Positions 7,393-9,584 of a stretch of 9,584 nt of DNA are shown in pieces. The position numbers were made by a program, and so were the translations under genes. The DNA comes from an uncultured Ruminococcus sp. (GTDB lineage: Bacteria > Bacillota_A > Clostridia > Oscillospirales > Acutalibacteraceae), in assembly GCA_902798605.1 (NCBI GenBank), contig CADBXH010000070.1, positions 1-9,584 on the forward strand, in the 5' to 3' direction. The number at the start of each line of letters is the position of its first letter. Within the stretch, counting starts at the first letter, position 1. Under the pieces are notes generated by a model that did no database searches, was not told the DNA's origin, and saw only the letters and a program-made list of their open reading frames with translations.

Positions 7393-9036
7393 TTATTTTT
7401 TCTTGAATTCCGTGATGATCTCCGCGGCGTATTTCTGAATATCTATAGCGTCGAGGATATCTACCTTGTTGTCGTCGTTGACGTCGCCCACATAAAGCTG
7501 GCGCTCGTCTAAATCGGTTTTTTCGGCAGCGTATTTTTGAACTAAAGCGGCGTCGAGCACGTCGACCTCGCCGTCGCCGTTAACGTCGCCGATCTTGCCG
7601 TAGTCCTCGCCTCTGTCATAGATGACCGCTACGGTGTTAGCCTTGACCGTACCTGTGATCTTGCCGTTTGCAACGGTGTAGTTTCTGCCGTAAGCCTCGT
7701 CGGTGTACTCGCCGTCGGGGAGCTTTGTGGCGGTATCAACGTCAAAGTCAGTGTCGGTAAAGTTGATGATAACAACGCCCTTGCTGCCGCGCTGAATGTA
7801 GATGTGAGCATAGTTGCGGTCGATTCCGCCGGCGGTGCAGTCCTCGCCGATCATAGCGTTTCTAAAGTGGTTGACCGCCGCGACCTCGGGGTGGTAGTAG
7901 TTTCCGTTGCCGTCGGGGCCGATCCTGTTGTCGCCCCACATATTATTTGCGCTGCTGTTCTTGGGGCGGGCAAAGAACAGGGGAGTGGTGTCGCCCTTTG
8001 AAGCGATGATCGCCCAGCCTATTCTTACCTCGTCGTCGTTGATTTGGGAGTAGCTGCCGTCGTTGCAGTAGTTGTCGTGGCTCTCTACCCAAGTGACGAG
8101 CTTGCTCGGATCAACGCCTGTCGCGGAATAGTTTGTAATATATTTTGAGTACATCTTGTGTGATGACAGTCCCGAGCGTAGGTTTTCGCCGTATTTGGAA
8201 GCGGTAACGCTCATAAGCTGAGAGTACTCGGCGATCTTGTCGGAGTTGTCGCCCTGCAAGATCTCGCCGTACTGGAACTCAGCGTCGTTGTCGAGCACGT
8301 TCGTCCAGAAATCGCTTTTGAAATCGTGATCGTCCTCAACGGGCTCGTCGGGAAGCTCAATATGCTTTGCCGCGTCGTAGCGGAAGCCGTCCGCGCCCGC
8401 GTCAAGGCAGTCCTGAAGATAATCGCTTATCATATTTTGGATAGTCGGGTTTGCGGTGTTGAGATCCCAAAGACCCGAGAGCTTGCCCTGGGTCACTTGA
8501 TACCTCTTGTTCCAGCTAATGATCTCAAGAGTGGGGTGGAAGGCGTTGGGGATGTTTTTGATTTCGGGAGATATTAAGTTGTAATCACCCGTGCAGTGGT
8601 TTGCCACAACGTCAACAACTACCTTGATACCGTACTTGTCGGCTTCCTCGCACATATCCCTGAACTCGTCAAGCGTGCCGAGCTGATAGTTGCCTATCGT
8701 GTAAAGAGTGGGCTGGTAGTGATAATACCATTTGCCTCTGCCGTAAAGCTGCATTCCTCCGCCTTCGCCGACCTTGCACTGGTTGATGGGCGAGGTCTGA
8801 ACGGAAGTAAAGCCCGCCTCGGCAATGTTGGGGAGCTGTTCCTTGATGGTGTTGAACGACCAGCACCAGCAGTGTAAAATAGCGCCGTCATGGATGTTGG
8901 GCGAGAGGTGATAATCCTTCGCGCTTACCGCGCTGTCTGTGGTGTCTGCCGCAGTAACAGAGAAAAAGCTGAAAGCGGAAACGATCATCAAAACAGCGAG
9001 TATGACCGAAAGGGATTTTTTGAATTTGGATTTCAT
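7393..9036 (-). CDS. Secreted GH13 alpha-amylase (GH13_28, AmyE-like) with C-terminal dockerin
   Basis: This enzyme hydrolyses internal alpha-1,4 bonds of starch outside the cell. The 547-residue protein has a signal peptide (residues 1-30, ending SVTAA). The catalytic barrel (about 45-400) closely resembles Bacillus subtilis AmyE as I remember it: WSFNTIKEQL, QTSPINQ, GADGFRYDAAKHIELPD, EFQYGEILQ and KLVTWVESHD. GH13 conserved regions: I VDVVANH (141-147), II with nucleophile Asp221, III with acid/base Glu258, IV with Asp321. A C-terminal beta domain (about 400-475; TATKLPDGEY, KITGTVKANTVAVIYD) also matches AmyE, so the enzyme is complete. The dockerin begins at about 482 after a very short linker. 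No separate starch-binding module is visible. ATG 9036 follows a strong AAGGAGG. It is first in the three-gene operon and nearest the promoter. Confidence 0.96.
   Translation of the reverse strand: MKSKFKKSLSVILAVLMIVSAFSFFSVTAADTTDSAVSAKDYHLSPNIHDGAILHCWCWSFNTIKEQLPNIAEAGFTSVQTSPINQCKVGEGGGMQLYGRGKWYYHYQPTLYTIGNYQLGTLDEFRDMCEEADKYGIKVVVDVVANHCTGDYNLISPEIKNIPNAFHPTLEIISWNKRYQVTQGKLSGLWDLNTANPTIQNMISDYLQDCLDAGADGFRYDAAKHIELPDEPVEDDHDFKSDFWTNVLDNDAEFQYGEILQGDNSDKIAEYSQLMSVTASKYGENLRSGLSSHKMYSKYITNYSATGVDPSKLVTWVESHDNYCNDGSYSQINDDEVRIGWAIIASKGDTTPLFFARPKNSSANNMWGDNRIGPDGNGNYYHPEVAAVNHFRNAMIGEDCTAGGIDRNYAHIYIQRGSKGVVIINFTDTDFDVDTATKLPDGEYTDEAYGRNYTVANGKITGTVKANTVAVIYDRGEDYGKIGDVNGDGEVDVLDAALVQKYAAEKTDLDERQLYVGDVNDDNKVDILDAIDIQKYAAEIITEFKKK
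7396..7593 (-). other. Dockerin domain of the amylase
   Basis: Calcium loops DVNGDGEVDVLD and DVNDDNKVDILD, followed by LVQKYAAEK and IDIQKYAAE, joined by TDLDERQLYVG, with tail ITEFKKK. The second loop has Asn where Gly is usual at position 6. Dockerins bind cohesins on scaffoldin or cell-surface proteins, so the enzyme is expected to be part of a complex. Confidence 0.93.
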
Positions 9037-9043
9037 ATTTATT

Positions 9044-9050
9044 CCTCCTT
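9044..9050 (-). promoter_or_regulatory. Strong Shine-Dalgarno of the amylase gene
   Basis: AAGGAGG on the - strand, 7 nt before ATG 9036. It is the best ribosome binding site in the operon; the two downstream genes have weaker sites and TTG starts. Confidence 0.85.
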
Positions 9051-9074
9051 ATCTCAGTATAATATACCACCTTA

Positions 9075-9105
9075 ATTATAGCATACTTTGCACGGTTTTT
9101 TGCAA
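9075..9105 (-). promoter_or_regulatory. Extended -10 promoter of the amylase-led operon
   Basis: On the - strand a perfect TATAAT (9080-9075) is preceded by TGC, forming an extended -10 element (TGnTATAAT). A weak -35, TTGCAA (9105-9100), sits at 19-bp spacing, which the extended -10 could compensate. Transcription would begin near 9068, leaving about 30 nt of leader. The direct repeat TGCAAA lies within the spacer region. Confidence 0.7.
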
Positions 9106-9164
9106 CAAAGATTTATAATAATATTTGGCTATAATGCACAAGTCTCAGCCTTTCGGTTTTCAGT

Positions 9165-9207
9165 AAAAAAATCAGAGCCGCCGGCGTTTTTGCCGGCGGC
9201 TCGATTT
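9165..9207 (-). terminator. Intrinsic terminator of the GGGtGRT-family gene
   Basis: A perfect 11-bp GC-rich stem, GAGCCGCCGGC (9175-9185) with GCCGGCGGCTC (9192-9202), encloses a 6-nt loop. It extends by AAATC/GATTT past one bulged A. On the - strand it is followed by a run of seven T (9171-9165), about 30 nt beyond the stop codon at 9236. It insulates the amylase operon from its upstream neighbour. Confidence 0.93.
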
Positions 9208-9235
9208 GAGTTTTATTAAACTTTAATATCCACGC

Positions 9236-9584
9236 TTATTTAAGGCTGTTCTGGATAGCAACAGCAACAGCAACGGTAGCGCCTACCATCGGGTTGTTGC
9301 CCATGCCGAGGAAGCCCATCATTTCAACGTGAGCGGGTACGGAAGATGAACCGGCGAACTGAGCGTCGGAGTGCATTCTTCCCATTGTGTCTGTCATACC
9401 GTAAGAAGCGGGGCCTGCCGCCATATTATCGGGATGCAGTGTACGTCCTGTGCCGCCGCCCGAAGCAACGGAGAAGTACTTCTTGCCCTGCTCAATGCAC
9501 TCTTTCTTGTAAGTGCCGGCAACGGGATGCTGGAAGCGGGTCGGGTTGGTCGAGTTACCTGTGATAGAAACGTCAACGCCCTCG
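9236..9584 (-). CDS. GGGtGRT-family protein, C-terminal 115 residues (5' end outside window)
   Basis: The frame is open from the right edge (first full codon at 9583) to TAA 9238-9236. It carries the diagnostic motif SGGGTGRTLHPDN (motif core at about 9440-9460), followed by MTDTMGRMHSDAQFAGSS, EMMGFLGMGNNPMVGATVAVAVA and a short C-terminus. These are hallmarks of the GGGtGRT protein family, found in anaerobic bacteria; members are about 330 residues, so about one third is visible. The biochemical role of the family is not known to me. The Gly-rich motif could bind a nucleotide or phosphate, but that is a guess. Strong conservation and no signal peptide in the visible part suggest a cytoplasmic protein unrelated to the dockerin operon, from which a strong terminator separates it. 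Confidence 0.88.
   Translation of the reverse strand, partial: EGVDVSITGNSTNPTRFQHPVAGTYKKECIEQGKKYFSVASGGGTGRTLHPDNMAAGPASYGMTDTMGRMHSDAQFAGSSSVPAHVEMMGFLGMGNNPMVGATVAVAVAIQNSLK

Noticed and set aside
9085..9110. Possible CcpA/LacI-type operator near the amylase promoter (TGCAAA direct repeats and TTGCAA palindrome)
   Set aside because: The stretch does not match the cre consensus with its central CG and inverted symmetry. The repeats may be chance in AT-rich promoter sequence.
9128..9136. TATAAT on the + strand upstream of the right-hand gene
   Set aside because: The gene to its right is on the - strand and a strong terminator lies between, so there is nothing for it to transcribe.

Overview
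The window looks like a chromosomal segment of an anaerobic gut or rumen Clostridia bacterium, most likely Ruminococcus-like (Oscillospiraceae). Three neighbouring secreted proteins each end in a two-repeat dockerin of the kind used for cellulosome or amylosome assembly. They sit beside an AddA-type recombination nuclease and a GGGtGRT-family protein, both common in Firmicutes. The genus is an inference; no rRNA or other marker is present.

Layout. Left (2-2968, + strand): the 3' four-fifths of addA, cut by the window edge. Then a 195-bp convergent intergenic region holds five degenerate 10-bp repeats with an 11-bp inverted repeat, a 100-nt tract without C on the + strand, and a hairpin that can terminate transcription from both sides. 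Centre (9036 down to 3164, - strand): one apparent operon of about 6 kb, starting from an extended -10 promoter at about 9075-9105. Its genes, in order of transcription, are (1) a secreted GH13 alpha-amylase of the AmyE type (GH13_28) with a dockerin; (2) a 944-residue secreted protein with a helical/coiled-coil N-terminal half, a Gly-rich beta-helix-like segment and a dockerin, of unknown function; (3) a subtilisin-like (S8) protease with a Thr-Glu-Pro linker and a dockerin. The protease's signal-peptide start and its catalytic domain lie in different frames. Right (9584 to 9236, - strand): the C-terminal part of a GGGtGRT-family protein followed by a strong intrinsic terminator that separates it from the operon.

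How the genes may work together. The amylase would hydrolyse starch outside the cell. Its dockerin would dock it to a cohesin on a scaffoldin or on the cell surface, and the two co-transcribed dockerin proteins would be placed in the same complex. The protease could trim complex components or attack protein around starch granules, and the 944-residue protein could be structural, adhesive or membrane-active. No cohesin is encoded here, so the assembly partner is elsewhere. The most interesting items are the 944-residue protein and the shared-dockerin operon; the frameshift at an AT repeat in the protease gene is the main irregularity.
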